From Deltaproteobacteria bacterium (GTDB lineage: Bacteria; Desulfobacterota; Desulfobacteria; Desulfobacterales; Desulfatibacillaceae), in NCBI GenBank assembly GCA_016235345.1, contig JACRLG010000002.1, positions 1 to 64,000 of the forward strand: a stretch of 64,000 bases of DNA. The letters are read 5' to 3'. Positions 29,384 to 38,228 of this stretch are shown in pieces. A model generated the notes under the pieces. It did no database searches. It was given only the letters and a program-made list of their open reading frames with translations, and was not told the DNA's origin. The stretch's first letter is position 1. The number at the start of each line of letters is the position of its first letter. Made by a program: the position numbers and the translations under genes.

Positions 29384-30295
29384 TTAATGTCGATGAATGC
29401 CTGCCAACCTTCTCTTGATGGCTCTGTGATATTTTATCCTTGGGTATCCCATAATTAGGGCAACACCCATTTGATTCCTCTTTGATATGCCATATTTTTT
29501 CTTCAACTCATTGGAGTATTTCAGAAACGGCCCAACGGTTCCTATCATACATGTACCAAGACCTAAAGATTGGGCCGCCAGCATGGAGAAAGTTGCGGCT
29601 ATGGCAGGGTCCTGTGGGTCTGCGTAGGGTGATGTGTGGAAAAACAATACCGTAGGCGCGCCATAGAAAAGCCAGTCTTCTCCCGCCCTCATTTTCTCCT
29701 TGAGCACCTTTATCACGGGAAGTATGAACTTGGACATTACCTCGCTTGTTTCCTTGCCCATAAGAAATCTCATTGGAGCTATGGTCAGAGGGTAGAGCAT
29801 CCACTTGGACTTATCCATCATTTCAATGAGATCGAAAGCAAATGTCCGAACGTTTTGCCGCCCGGATATACAAAGCACCTCCAAATCCGTGGGGGGAATT
29901 CCCATAGGCGCCGCCGCGGCCGCATCCAACACCTTATTCAATATTTCATCTGGAATCTCCTTGTCTGCAAAATCGCGCACACTCCTACGGGAAAGCATTA
30001 GGTTTTGGAGTTCCTCCCAGCTTGCCCGATCTTCTTTTTCTGGGAGATGAATCATGTCTCCGGGGGACAGGTCCCTGCCCGTAACTTCAATACATCTGTT
30101 CGGGCATACTGCCATGCACTGGCCACAACCGAAACATCCGCCCAGGGCCGTGTCGGCAGCTACCAGAACCCGCTTCTCATTTATCGTGAGTACCCCTCCC
30201 TTGCAGACACCAGCGCAAAGCCCGCAATCGGAGCATTCCTTGCGGTCGATCAACACAACGGCCGATTCCTCGGTCCGAGCGGTCTTAATGCCCAT
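29384..30295 (-). CDS. ferredoxin-nitroreductase fusion protein
   Basis: 303 aa. The first 80 residues are a 2[4Fe-4S] ferredoxin (C-S-D-C-G-L-C-A-G-V-C and C-F-G-C-G-Q-C-M-A-V-C-P), the rest a nitroreductase-type FMN domain (NLMLSRRSVRDFADKEIPDEIL; AAAAAPMGIPPTDLEVLCI; SLGLGTCMIG). Such fusions are frequent in anaerobes and reduce unknown substrates with electrons from low-potential iron-sulfur carriers. It lies between the prophage edge and ssrA. Base composition is a little lower than that of later host genes, so it may be part of an older island at the ssrA 3' side. Confidence 0.88.
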   Translation of the reverse strand: MGIKTARTEESAVVLIDRKECSDCGLCAGVCKGGVLTINEKRVLVAADTALGGCFGCGQCMAVCPNRCIEVTGRDLSPGDMIHLPEKEDRASWEELQNLMLSRRSVRDFADKEIPDEILNKVLDAAAAAPMGIPPTDLEVLCISGRQNVRTFAFDLIEMMDKSKWMLYPLTIAPMRFLMGKETSEVMSKFILPVIKVLKEKMRAGEDWLFYGAPTVLFFHTSPYADPQDPAIAATFSMLAAQSLGLGTCMIGTVGPFLKYSNELKKKYGISKRNQMGVALIMGYPRIKYHRAIKRRLAGIHRH

Positions 30296-30680
30296 TTGTC
30301 TTTTCCTTTAAGCCGGTTGGCCAAAGATGGTCCAAATTCCAAGAATAAAATTTACAATAACCATTGCAGGAAATCAAAGTTGATTTCGTTTTCTTCCCCC
30401 CCATTCGGACCCGAAGTTCGAAAATTTGAAATCTCCTTTCTCTCTCCCTGGTACCGGACGCGGACATACCTCAACCGCCCGAAACGGAGATTTTACTCAA
30501 CTCATTGTTTTCAAACGATATCGGCTATCGGACGCGAATCGGACGAGGTCCGAAAGATGTGGAGAATAAGGGCGGAACGGAGAATAAAAGGCCCCGGAAA
30601 GGGGGAGAAAAGTCCGGGGGGAGAATGGCCGGCGGGGATGTGGAAGCGGCCAATACCCTTTGATTACACAAGAAAAACGA
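30296..30680. other. intergenic region between nitroreductase and ssrA
   Basis: About 385 bp without a convincing gene. It holds several CGGAC-rich short repeats (30,400-30,570) and a G/A-rich stretch (30,570-30,650) and looks like decayed DNA. No copy of the ssrA 3' end was seen here. Confidence 0.5.
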
Positions 30681-30719
30681 AACCCGTCTTCCGGAGGATT
30701 CTCGTCCGAAAGACGGGTT
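30681..30719. terminator. terminator after ssrA
   Basis: Perfect 10-bp stem AACCCGTCTT / AAGACGGGTT with T-rich runs on both strands; 14 bp beyond the CCA end of tmRNA, so it ends ssrA (minus) and could also stop plus-strand RNA. Confidence 0.85.
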
Positions 30720-30732
30720 TTTGTTTTCGATT

Positions 30733-31082
30733 TGGTGGAGGCGGCGGGAATCGAACCCGCGTCCGAAAATAATCCACGGTGGCGTCTACATACATATCCC
30801 GGTTGTCGTTGTTCGCCTTCGCGGAGTCATCCAGGCTAAACTCCTTGAAGGCTATCCTGTCTTGATTTCACTTTTCCGTCAACAGGCCCCCGGAAAAGCT
30901 ATCCCACTGTCCGCGTTCATTCCAGGCCCGTGGGCGAAGCCCGAAAGAACGTTGGCCTTAAGCGGCCAAGGCGTAGTTATAATCGTCTGCGATTATATTT
31001 ATTTCCACCCTTTTAACGAGTTGACGGAAAGCTCGGTATGCAGCCAACGCTTCATGATCCCCGTCGAAACCAGTTCGCCCCC
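30733..31082 (-). ncRNA. ssrA: transfer-messenger RNA (tmRNA)
   Basis: About 350 nt on the minus strand. The 5' end GGGGGCGAACTGGTTTCGAC and the 3' end with GGTTCGATTCCCGCCGCCTCCACCA pattern (T arm and CCA encoded) form the alanine-tRNA-like domain. The resume codon GCA (30990-30988) opens the tag ADDYNYALAA followed by TAA (30960-30958), so the added peptide is A-ADDYNYALAA. tmRNA with SmpB frees stalled ribosomes and tags the product for ClpXP. The tag fits Desulfobacterota. Confidence 0.96.
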
Positions 31083-31204
31083 AGGGATGAAGCCAAACGC
31101 CGTACCATTAAGCTAAGTCATTTACGGGCATCTGTCAAGCCGGGTTTAAAAACTAAAGGGAAACAACCGGAAACCTGTTGGCGGGCTGTTCGGGGCAGTG
31201 GGCG

Positions 31205-31255
31205 AAAAAAGGGCCTGGACTCAAACCTTAAAAGCGGTTCGTCCCAGGCCCTTTT
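31205..31255 (-). terminator. terminator of thiolase-acyl-CoA synthetase operon
   Basis: AAAAGGGCCTGGGAC / GTCCAGGCCC stem with about 20-base loop followed on the minus strand by TTTTTT, 27 bp after the thiolase stop. Confidence 0.8.
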
Positions 31256-31281
31256 GTATTCATGACGCAAGTGTTTTGGGC

Positions 31282-32457
31282 CTACACCTTTTCTATGGTG
31301 AGAGCCGCCGCGTTGCCGAAGGCTCCGCACAGGGAGGCCAGGCCGTATTTGCCTTCCGGCTTCTCGGTCTTCATGACGTTTAAAAGGGTGGTGATGATGC
31401 GCGCGCCGCTCTCTCCCAGGGGATGCCCAAGGGCCAGCGCGCCGCCCCACATGTTCACCTTCTCGAAGGGCGCGTTGTCGTTGTCGAGGCCAAGCTCCCT
31501 TATGCAGGCAAGGGACTGGCTGGCGAAGGCCTCGTTAAGCTCCACTGCCGCGATGTCCTTGGCCGTGAGGCCGGTTTTTGCGAAGAGCTTCTTCACGGCA
31601 GGGACCGGGCCCATGCCCATGAGGGTGGGGTCGCAGCCAGCCAGCACTCCGTAGTGGTACTTGTAGGAGTAGGAAAGGCCCATTGCGTCGGCCTTCTTGC
31701 GGCTCATGAGAAGAAGGGCGGTGGCTCCCTGGGTGAGGGGCGAGGACGTGGCGGCGGTGACGTTTCCGCCCGGCTTGAAGGGGCTTTGCATGGTGGCCAG
31801 CTTGGCCGGGTCCATCTTCTCGCGCACCCACTGGTCGCGGTCCACCAGGAAGGGCTGGCCGTTGTCGTCCAGGCCCATTATGGGCACGATCTCGTTTTTG
31901 AACTTACCGGCCTGGGTGGCGGTCCAGGCCTTCTGGTGGCTCCACACGGACATGTTGTCCATGTCGGCGCGGGCGATCTTGTATTCTTCCGCCACTTTTT
32001 CGGCGGTGGAGCCCATCATGAGGTCAAGGCCGTTGTAGCGCTTGCCCAGGCGGTGGGGAAAGTCGTAGTTAGCGCCCATGGGCACCTTTTCCATATCTTC
32101 CACGCCTGCGGCCAGCATGATTTCGGCCTCGCCCGTTTTAATGGCCCTGGCCGCGTGCATTATGGCGCTCATGCCGCTTGGGCACTGGTTGGTCATGGTG
32201 TTGGAGGGAACCGAGTCCGGGTAACCGCCCGCAAGCCAGCTTAAGCGTCCGATGTCCGTCTGAGCGCCTGATATATTTGCGCAGCCCACAAGTACTGCGT
32301 CCACGTCTTCGGGCTTCACCTTGGCGTTTCTGGCAAAAATGGCGTCGTAGCAGGCAGTGAGAAGATCATCCGGCCGAAGGCCCCTAAACCAGCCTTTTTC
32401 CGCGTGGGCGCGGCCATTGGGGGTGCGGACTGCATCGATGAATACGCATTCTTCCAT
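31282..32457 (-). CDS. thiolase family acetyl-CoA acetyltransferase
   Basis: 391 aa from MEECVFIDAVRTPNG, a typical thiolase start; upstream frame codons are leader. Active-site C92 in T-N-Q-C-P-S-G, G-H-P-L-G-E-S-G-A (His) near residue 345 and the second Cys in L-C-G-A-F-G-N near 375 (family: CxGxG). The NEAF-like motif N-E-A-F-A-S-Q is present. It cleaves 3-ketoacyl-CoA to acyl-CoA and acetyl-CoA, or works in reverse. It follows the acyl-CoA synthetase by 22 bp; together they activate and shorten fatty acids, and the crotonase at the window end has a fitting role. Confidence 0.93.
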   Translation of the reverse strand: MEECVFIDAVRTPNGRAHAEKGWFRGLRPDDLLTACYDAIFARNAKVKPEDVDAVLVGCANISGAQTDIGRLSWLAGGYPDSVPSNTMTNQCPSGMSAIMHAARAIKTGEAEIMLAAGVEDMEKVPMGANYDFPHRLGKRYNGLDLMMGSTAEKVAEEYKIARADMDNMSVWSHQKAWTATQAGKFKNEIVPIMGLDDNGQPFLVDRDQWVREKMDPAKLATMQSPFKPGGNVTAATSSPLTQGATALLLMSRKKADAMGLSYSYKYHYGVLAGCDPTLMGMGPVPAVKKLFAKTGLTAKDIAAVELNEAFASQSLACIRELGLDNDNAPFEKVNMWGGALALGHPLGESGARIITTLLNVMKTEKPEGKYGLASLCGAFGNAAALTIEKV

Positions 32458-32479
32458 GACTTGAAACTCCTTTTGATTG

Positions 32480-34324
32480 TTATGTTTGTTCTGCAAACTG
32501 CCTCGCAGCCTCTTCCCGCAGGGCCTTCTTGTTGATCTTGTGAACGTCGGTCTGGGGGATGGAATCGACGATTTTCACCACCTTGGGGACCGCGTACTTG
32601 GCGACCCTTTCCGAGAGGTACTTTTTGATGTCGTCTTCGGTGACCGGGCTCGGAAACCCGTCCTTCAGCTTCACGAAAACCGCCACGCGCTCGGAGCCTT
32701 CCCGTGCGGGGTCGGGAATGCCGATGGTGGCCGCAAGTTCCACCGCAGGGTTCTCGTAGAGGATGTCGTCTATTTCGCGGGAATAGACCTTGTAGCCGGA
32801 CACGATGATCATGTCCTTGGTGCGGTCAACGACGGTGAAGTAGCCGTCCTTGTCCACGGTAACCACGTCGCTGGTGTGGACGAAACCTTCGCCGTCCTTG
32901 CCGGTTCCTGGGGTGGGCCAGTAGCCCGTCATGGCCTGGGGGCCCCTAAGGAGAAGCTCCCCGCGCTTTCCCGAAAGAACCTCGTCCCAGGAAAGAGGCA
33001 TCATGGTGTTGACGTCCAGTATCCGAATTTCGGTGTCCGGGTAGGGGATGCCTATGGTGCCGCGCTTTTCGGTCTTGGAGCCGCCCTCCTTTTTTCCGGT
33101 GAAGGCCACCAGGAACGACATGGCTTTTGAAAGAACCGTGCCCACCACGCGGGGGCCGGCAAGGCGCAGAAGCCGGTTCAGGAGCCAGGCGTTTCCGGGT
33201 ATGGTGAGGAGGAAGGTGAGAACCTTGGCCACCGGACGCCCGCCCATCACGCGCAGCAGAAAGGACGTGTTGAGATGGGTGACCGGCCCCATTTCAGAAA
33301 GCCCGTAGCCCTCCATGATGCCTCCGCCCGAGGACTTCTCGAAATCCTTCTGGGCCGTGGGGGGCAGCGGCGCGGAGCCCGACATGCCGATGATTCCGGT
33401 GTTCTTCATCTTGTCGCCGGCGATTTTCATGAACTGGGTGGGTACGCCGATCTGGATCACGGGCTTTAAGGTGCGTATTATTTCCACCATCCGGTCGGTG
33501 TCGCGGGAATCGGGAACCAGAATCTGGTTCATGCCCATGAGTGTCATGGTGTGCATGACCACGTGGCCGTAGGAGTGGAAGAAGGGGACGCCCAGGATAA
33601 CCGAGGCGGCACCGGCCAGGAGCTTGCCGCCGCCGCCCATGAAGCGGAAGTTCTGGAGCGAGTTGGCCACGGTTCCCCTGTGGGTCAGCATACAGCCCTT
33701 GGGAAGGCCAGTGGTGCCGCCGGTGAAAAGAAGGGTTTCCAGATCATTGGCCGCGTCGAATTTGATGTCTGGCGGCTCTGGTGGGGTCTTTGCGATAAGC
33801 TCCGACATCCACAGGGCGTCGGAAATTTTGGAGGTCGGCGGAGGGGAGTTCAACGAATAATCGTCGAGCCTCGCCACTATTATATGCTCAACTCCCGCCG
33901 CCCTTGCGGACTCGCGGGCGGTCTGGAGGTTTTCATCAAGGCAGATGACGGCCTTGGGGCCGCCGGTCTTGAACTTGTGCACAAGGGCCGCCACCGGCTC
34001 CAGGGGGCTTGCCGGAATGTGGACAAGCCCTGCGCGGCTGATGGAGTAGTCGGATATGACGAAGGAGACGCTGGTGGGAAGGAGCGTCGCCACCCGGTCG
34101 CCCTTGACCAGGCCCAGCCGTGCAAGCGCTGTTGCGAAGCGGTCAACGTGGTCCTTGATCCCGGCGTAGGATATGAAGCGTTCGCCCTGGATGAAACCAG
34201 TCTTGGGATATTTGACCGCAGCCTCGTAAAGAAGTTCGTGAACCGGTATTTCGGGATAAGGTTCAAGGGTTTTGGGAATTCCGAATACCTCGTATTCCTT
34301 GTGCCACGGAAGCGCTTTAATCAC
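32480..34324 (-). CDS. AMP-forming long-chain acyl-CoA synthetase
   Basis: 614 aa from a GTG preceded by GAAAGGA; the open frame upstream runs through a repeat and is not coding. AMP-binding motif L-L-F-T-G-G-T-T-G-L-P-K-G (about 225-237), the G-Y-G-L-S-E-M-G motif (about 365), Y-F-T-V-V-D-R-T-K-D hinge (about 515) and the catalytic Lys in N-K-K near the C-terminus. It activates fatty acids with ATP and CoA at the membrane face. A hydrophobic stretch about 385-430 may contact the membrane. Operon with thiolase. Confidence 0.93.
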   Translation of the reverse strand: MIKALPWHKEYEVFGIPKTLEPYPEIPVHELLYEAAVKYPKTGFIQGERFISYAGIKDHVDRFATALARLGLVKGDRVATLLPTSVSFVISDYSISRAGLVHIPASPLEPVAALVHKFKTGGPKAVICLDENLQTARESARAAGVEHIIVARLDDYSLNSPPPTSKISDALWMSELIAKTPPEPPDIKFDAANDLETLLFTGGTTGLPKGCMLTHRGTVANSLQNFRFMGGGGKLLAGAASVILGVPFFHSYGHVVMHTMTLMGMNQILVPDSRDTDRMVEIIRTLKPVIQIGVPTQFMKIAGDKMKNTGIIGMSGSAPLPPTAQKDFEKSSGGGIMEGYGLSEMGPVTHLNTSFLLRVMGGRPVAKVLTFLLTIPGNAWLLNRLLRLAGPRVVGTVLSKAMSFLVAFTGKKEGGSKTEKRGTIGIPYPDTEIRILDVNTMMPLSWDEVLSGKRGELLLRGPQAMTGYWPTPGTGKDGEGFVHTSDVVTVDKDGYFTVVDRTKDMIIVSGYKVYSREIDDILYENPAVELAATIGIPDPAREGSERVAVFVKLKDGFPSPVTEDDIKKYLSERVAKYAVPKVVKIVDSIPQTDVHKINKKALREEAARQFAEQT

Positions 34325-34348
34325 GGATGAAATCCTTTCAGGCCATAA

Positions 34349-34472
34349 CAGGCTGTCGAAAAACGCGATCTGCTGTGTTGTGCATCGCCTCGCGGCTCGG
34401 TCACGTACAAAAGCGTACGCTCCCTCGCCACTCGCTCGCACGCCTTGCAGCTCATAGTTTTTCATCAGCCTG
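34349..34472. repeat. palindromic repeat element, copy R1
   Basis: About 124 bp with inverted ends CAGGCTGtcGAAAAAC / GTTTTTCatCAGCCTG and an inner GTAC palindrome (ACGTACaaaaGCGTAC). Related to copies at 34888 and 47944. Lies in the 5' leader of the acyl-CoA synthetase gene. Confidence 0.75.
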
Positions 34473-34887
34473 TTCGTGTCGAGTTTCTCAACAGGCTTAT
34501 AAGTGAAAAAAATAAGAAAGCCCCGGCGGCTTACGGTGAAAGGATTTCCGCCGCGCCCTCCGCCCCCCATGCAGCAGTCGCGGCCAGCAGTTTTAAAGGC
34601 TCGCCGCACAAGTTTAAAAACATTTGCCTTTTTCGTATCTTATCGGGACCGGCAGGTCAATGCCCGCCGACTCTTCCGAAACACCGGCCCGGCGGACGGC
34701 CCTTTATCCACCGTGGGCCGCCCGCCGGACTGCGCCGTCATATCAGGCGCATTGCAGCGTCTTATTCACCCCCTCAAATCGAGCCCCGTACAAGCGAGCT
34801 GAAAGCGATGAACTGCAAGGCGTGCGGGACGACGTCCACCCAGTCTCATCTTTTGCTTTTCCCACTCCCGCCCTGATCGAGTCTCGG
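34473..34887. other. intergenic region between repeat copies
   Basis: No gene seen. Positions about 34,787-34,832 carry a partial copy of the repeat family (AAGCGAGCTGAAAGCGATGA). The rest is GC-rich without recognisable signals. Confidence 0.5.
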
Positions 34888-35013
34888 ACAGGCGAGCTGA
34901 AAGCGATGAGCTGCTAAGGTTGGCGAGGAGGGCGGGAAGGACGCGTACTAAAAGTACGCGACGCGCCGCCCGACGATGCCTGACACAGCAGATCGCGCTT
35001 TCAGTTCGCCTGT
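34888..35013. repeat. palindromic repeat element, copy R2
   Basis: About 126 bp; inverted ends ACAGGCGAgCTGAAAGCG / CGCTTTCAGtTCGCCTGT and inner GCGTACtaaaaGTACGC. It abuts the stop codon of the SCP2 gene, so its hairpin may end that transcript. Confidence 0.75.
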
Positions 35014-35573
35014 TAGGTAAACAAAGGCTGGGTGCTCATGGCAAAGGCCATGTCGCCTTCGATCTTCATGAGCCCGGACATGAACAGGTTTACCGGGTTC
35101 TGTTCCTTGCGGATAAGGGCCGCCGAGTCGGTGGTCTTCATCCTGAAGGTGCATTTCGGGGCTTCGCCGCCGTTGAAGGTGGCGTTGATGGTGAAGATGG
35201 AGCCGTCGTCATTGGTAAGAACGGCGATCATGCTGCCTTTCAGGCGGTTCAGCACCTCGTACTTCTGCTTGGAAAGGTCGTTCTGGATGCCAAGGAGCAT
35301 GTCCAGGTTCTGGGTTGCGATCATGCGGTTAAGGTCGTCCTCGCTCACCTTGATGAGGACCATGGGGTTGTCTATGGCGGCCTCGGACACGTTGAAGTCC
35401 GCGCCGTCTTTCACGTCGTAAGAAACGATCTTGCCGGAAATGTCCAGAACCAGGGTGAAGCGGGTGCCGACCAGTTCGGCTGCGCGGCCCGACGCTGCGA
35501 TGACTTCCTTGGCCATCTTGGGGGCGAAATCGGTGAGAAGCGCATGGATGGATATGTCGGTGGGAACGTTCAT
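35013..35573 (-). CDS. SCP2 sterol-transfer family protein
   Basis: 186 aa. The pattern TRFTLVLDISGKIVSYDVKDG, the central D-N-P-M-V-L-I-K-V-S-E-D-D-L-N-R-M (about 68-85) and the C-terminal strand KCTFRMKTTDSAAL...P-V-N-L-F-M-S-G-L-M-K-I-E-G-D-M are those of SCP2 lipid-binding domains, where the last helix M-S-G-x-L-x-I-x-G-D is nearly invariant. It binds acyl chains or CoA esters in the cytoplasm. Next to acyl-CoA genes and a TetR regulator, it probably works in lipid metabolism. Confidence 0.85.
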   Translation of the reverse strand: MNVPTDISIHALLTDFAPKMAKEVIAASGRAAELVGTRFTLVLDISGKIVSYDVKDGADFNVSEAAIDNPMVLIKVSEDDLNRMIATQNLDMLLGIQNDLSKQKYEVLNRLKGSMIAVLTNDDGSIFTINATFNGGEAPKCTFRMKTTDSAALIRKEQNPVNLFMSGLMKIEGDMAFAMSTQPLFT

Positions 35574-35646
35574 CGAAAAGCCTCCTTGTTGAGTTTTGGT
35601 GCATGATTGAAAGGTGGTTTTTTGGACGCCGCCCCCGTGGAACCTG

Positions 35647-36225
35647 TCAGTCGGTTCCCAGCATCCCCTTTTTAAGGTCTTCGTTCACCGGCCTGTCGCC
35701 AAGCCAGATGCCGAAAACCGCGCGCTTGAATGTAAGGCCCGGAGATTCGCCCGCGTACCTGCCGTTTATGGTGCAGACGATTCCGCGACCGGGATGATAG
35801 ATCAAGTCCACTATGTCGTTTCTGTTCAGGGTCTTTGGCAGAAGGCTCAACAGGTGCGCTATGTTGTCCTTTATAGGGGCGGTGTTGCCCTTGGTGGAAC
35901 TCTCGAAGCCCTTGCCGAGCATTTCCGCCATGTCCTTGCCGTCAACCTTCTTGTAGACAAAGTGCATTCTTACGCCCATCACCTCGTCGCTCGAAACGAT
36001 GCGGTTCCAGTCGGAATCCCGTTTCTGGAGGTAAAGGGCGCACACGTAAATCTTGAAGCCGAACTTCTTCCGAAAGCCCGCGCCGTTCAAAACAAGCTGT
36101 TTAGAGCCCGCCGACAGAGAGTCGGGAAGTGTCACCGGGCCGAACACCCTTGCGGGCGCGCTTTTGGCCAGAAAGGAAAAAACGAGAAAAACTGCGAGCA
36201 AGGCCATAAATTTTTGACGCGTCAT
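35647..36225 (-). CDS. exported chalcone-isomerase-like protein
   Basis: 192 aa with a Sec signal peptide (MTRQKFMALLAVFLVFSFLAKSAPA). The mature part (LPDSLSAGSKQLVLNGAGFRKKFGFKIYVCALYLQ; MHFVYKKVDGKDM; GIVCTINGRYAGESPGLTFKRAVFGIWLGDRPVNEDLKKGML) matches the bacterial chalcone-isomerase-like family, which binds fatty-acid-like ligands rather than making flavonoids. It diverges from the TetR gene; the palindrome at 36298 lies between. Confidence 0.85.
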   Translation of the reverse strand: MTRQKFMALLAVFLVFSFLAKSAPARVFGPVTLPDSLSAGSKQLVLNGAGFRKKFGFKIYVCALYLQKRDSDWNRIVSSDEVMGVRMHFVYKKVDGKDMAEMLGKGFESSTKGNTAPIKDNIAHLLSLLPKTLNRNDIVDLIYHPGRGIVCTINGRYAGESPGLTFKRAVFGIWLGDRPVNEDLKKGMLGTD

Positions 36226-36264
36226 TGTGAATCACCCTTCTATCTAATTATGGTTGCTTGATGC

Positions 36265-36311
36265 TTGACAGCCGAAAATTGATATGACATTATCTAGACT
36301 GACATGTCAGT
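36265..36311 (+). promoter_or_regulatory. TetR-gene promoter with palindromic operator
   Basis: TTGACA (36265-36270), 17 bp, CATTAT (36288-36293), then the perfect palindrome ACTGACATGTCAGT (36298-36311) over the likely start point. It sits between the divergent chalcone-isomerase-like and TetR genes and is a natural site for the TetR protein. Confidence 0.65.
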
Positions 36312-36435
36312 TTATATATTTTCGGCGCCGGCCCTTGTCAACAAAAAAATTCCGCCCTTGCACGAAATCCGGTTAGGGATTAATGCTTACGGCGGTTCTT
36401 CTGATACACGAAACCGAGGGAAAGATCAAAACACA

Positions 36436-37125
36436 ATGAAACCCGAAGACAGAAAGGCCGTCATCCTGGAGTGCGCCAAGCGCCTGTTTTCCAAAAACGG
36501 CTATTTCGCCACCCAGATTTCGGACATCATCGAAGAAGCCGGTATAGCCAGGGGTACGGTTTACCAGTATTTCAAGAACAAGGACGACATTTTCATCACC
36601 CTTTTGGAGGACTACTACGCCAAGTGGGAAAAGGTGATGGAGGAGATCGACGGCGATCTGGACCTTGTGAATATAACCGCCCGGCAGTACCTGGAGTATC
36701 GGATCAGGAAGAATCTGAAATTTTTTGCGGACGACCGGGACCTTTGCAACATACTGCTTCGCATGGGCCTGGGCCTTCCGGGGCACCTGGAGGGGGTGGT
36801 GCGCCGGTTCGAGACGAGGATTTTGAACGTCACCATAAAGGATTTCGAGCTTGGCCAGCGAAACGGCCACGTGAAGCCGGGGCTTGATCTGGAGCTTGCC
36901 GCCAACCTGTTTTCAGGGGCGCTTTTACGGGCTGCATATTATTACTTCGGGCGCACCAGGAAAAACGCCGCCATAGTCGATGTTGAAAATGCCACCCGTC
37001 AGATAGCGGAAATAATCGCGCCGGGAATTTTCGTGCCCGATGAGTTTCTTCCGGCCTCCCCCTTCGGACCCGCCCAGGTCGCGCCGGGCGAACCGGCCGC
37101 ATCAGGCGAAAAGGGTAAAGCTTAA
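36436..37125 (+). CDS. TetR/AcrR family transcriptional regulator
   Basis: 229 aa from MKPEDRKAV; earlier in-frame ATGs lie in the operator region. HTH about residues 8-55 (AVILECAKRLFSKNGYFATQISDIIEEAGIARGTVYQYFKNKDDIF), C-terminal ligand domain of FadR/YsiA-like type. It may sense acyl-CoA and control the divergent chalcone-isomerase-like gene and the SCP2 gene (inference). Its 3' end overlaps that of the kinase-like gene on the other strand by 24 bp. Confidence 0.92.
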   Translation: MKPEDRKAVILECAKRLFSKNGYFATQISDIIEEAGIARGTVYQYFKNKDDIFITLLEDYYAKWEKVMEEIDGDLDLVNITARQYLEYRIRKNLKFFADDRDLCNILLRMGLGLPGHLEGVVRRFETRILNVTIKDFELGQRNGHVKPGLDLELAANLFSGALLRAAYYYFGRTRKNAAIVDVENATRQIAEIIAPGIFVPDEFLPASPFGPAQVAPGEPAASGEKGKA

Positions 37126-37764
37126 TTCCAGCGGGCACCGGGTTCCGGGCGAGCTCATTTGGGCCTTTATAACAGGCAGCCAGAACGAAAGGCTCTCCTT
37201 TTTCTGATCCGAAAAAAGCGCCGGGGCCTGGAAATCGCCGTCCAGGCCGATTATCACGCCGCCCCCCTCCCTGCGGACCGAAAGATTCAGGGCCACATCC
37301 TTCCTCGCGGTTTCCATCACGCTTTCAAGGCTTAGAAAAAGCACCAGCAGAAGCCCGAAGGGGTCGGTGGCGCAGGCGATGGGCTCCTGAACCGGCGATA
37401 GGCCGAGCCGGAAGCCCCGCCTTTCCACGAACCTGAAGGAAAGCGCGCAGAAGAAGTCGAGCTCCTCCCAGAGGTTCACTTCCTTCAGGGGCTCATCCGC
37501 GCTGTGGGCGAACCTGTTGAGCCTCTTGGCGATGACGTCGGCCCGCTGAATCTGCTCTGCCATTTTGGAGGAGAGCCTCGTAAGTTGGGCCGGGTCGAGA
37601 ACCCTGCCTTTCTGGGCCGCCAGCCCCAGGTCCCCGAAAAGGCCCGCGATCTCTGAAATCACGGCCAGAACGTTTTTCATCTCGTGGGAGATGGAGGCCG
37701 CCATGCGGCTGAAATATACCAGCCCTTCGCGGGCCGGGTCGCTGCCTTCCGGGTTTCGGTTCAT
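37102..37764 (-). CDS. degenerate histidine-kinase-like protein
   Basis: 220 aa. An H-box is present (S-I-S-H27-E-M-K-N-V-L-A-V-I-S) followed by a dimerisation helix, but the ATPase half (FGLLLVLFLSLESVMETARKDVALNLSV... GGGVIIGLDGDF) lacks clear N, G1 and G2 boxes. It may be a phosphotransfer (Hpt-like) or scaffold protein in the signalling operon rather than an active kinase. It follows the stand-alone receiver gene by 71 bp. Confidence 0.75.
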   Translation of the reverse strand: MNRNPEGSDPAREGLVYFSRMAASISHEMKNVLAVISEIAGLFGDLGLAAQKGRVLDPAQLTRLSSKMAEQIQRADVIAKRLNRFAHSADEPLKEVNLWEELDFFCALSFRFVERRGFRLGLSPVQEPIACATDPFGLLLVLFLSLESVMETARKDVALNLSVRREGGGVIIGLDGDFQAPALFSDQKKESLSFWLPVIKAQMSSPGTRCPLELSFTLFA

Positions 37765-37835
37765 TTGGGCCGCCGATTTTTTTTGGATTGGGTGAATGGA
37801 GCGAAGGCCTGAAACATCGACCAGTCATGGGGTTT

Positions 37836-38228
37836 TCAAACGTTCTTCCCCGCCTCGATGGCCGCCATCTTCATTTTTTCCACAAGCACGTCTATTTTTA
37901 CGGGCTTCATGAGGTAAAACGAGGCTCCGGCGGCCCGGCCCGCGTCCCGGTCCTCCTCCGAACCGTGCCCGGTGAGAAAGACGAAACCGGGGCCGGGGGA
38001 TGTCTCCTTTATTTTCTGCATCACCGAAAGGCCGGAGACGCCGGGCATTTTCATGTCCAGGACGATTACGTCGTAGGCGACTGCGGCGGCCATCTCGACG
38101 GCCTTTTTTCCGTCGGTGGTCCAGTCCGCCTGGATGCCCCGGAAAAAAAGGCGTTCCGCCAGGGCCGAGACCAGCTCGCCTTCGTCGTCAACAAGTAAAA
38201 CCCTCATGGCTTGGCCTTCGGTCATCAT
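37836..38228 (-). CDS. stand-alone response regulator receiver
   Basis: 130 aa consisting of one REC domain: acidic pair V-D-D-E near 14-16, phosphorylation site V-I-V-L-D58-M-K-M-P, T-G-H and K109-P. No output domain, like CheY or Spo0F. The ATG overlaps the sensor-kinase stop (ATGATG), so the kinase is the likely phosphate donor. Confidence 0.9.
   Translation of the reverse strand: MMTEGQAMRVLLVDDEGELVSALAERLFFRGIQADWTTDGKKAVEMAAAVAYDVIVLDMKMPGVSGLSVMQKIKETSPGPGFVFLTGHGSEEDRDAGRAAGASFYLMKPVKIDVLVEKMKMAAIEAGKNV

Noticed and set aside
29286-30732. Second copy of the ssrA 3' end as an attachment site
   Set aside because: Reading this interval shows no repeat of the T-arm/CCA sequence; only a single ssrA end exists in the window.
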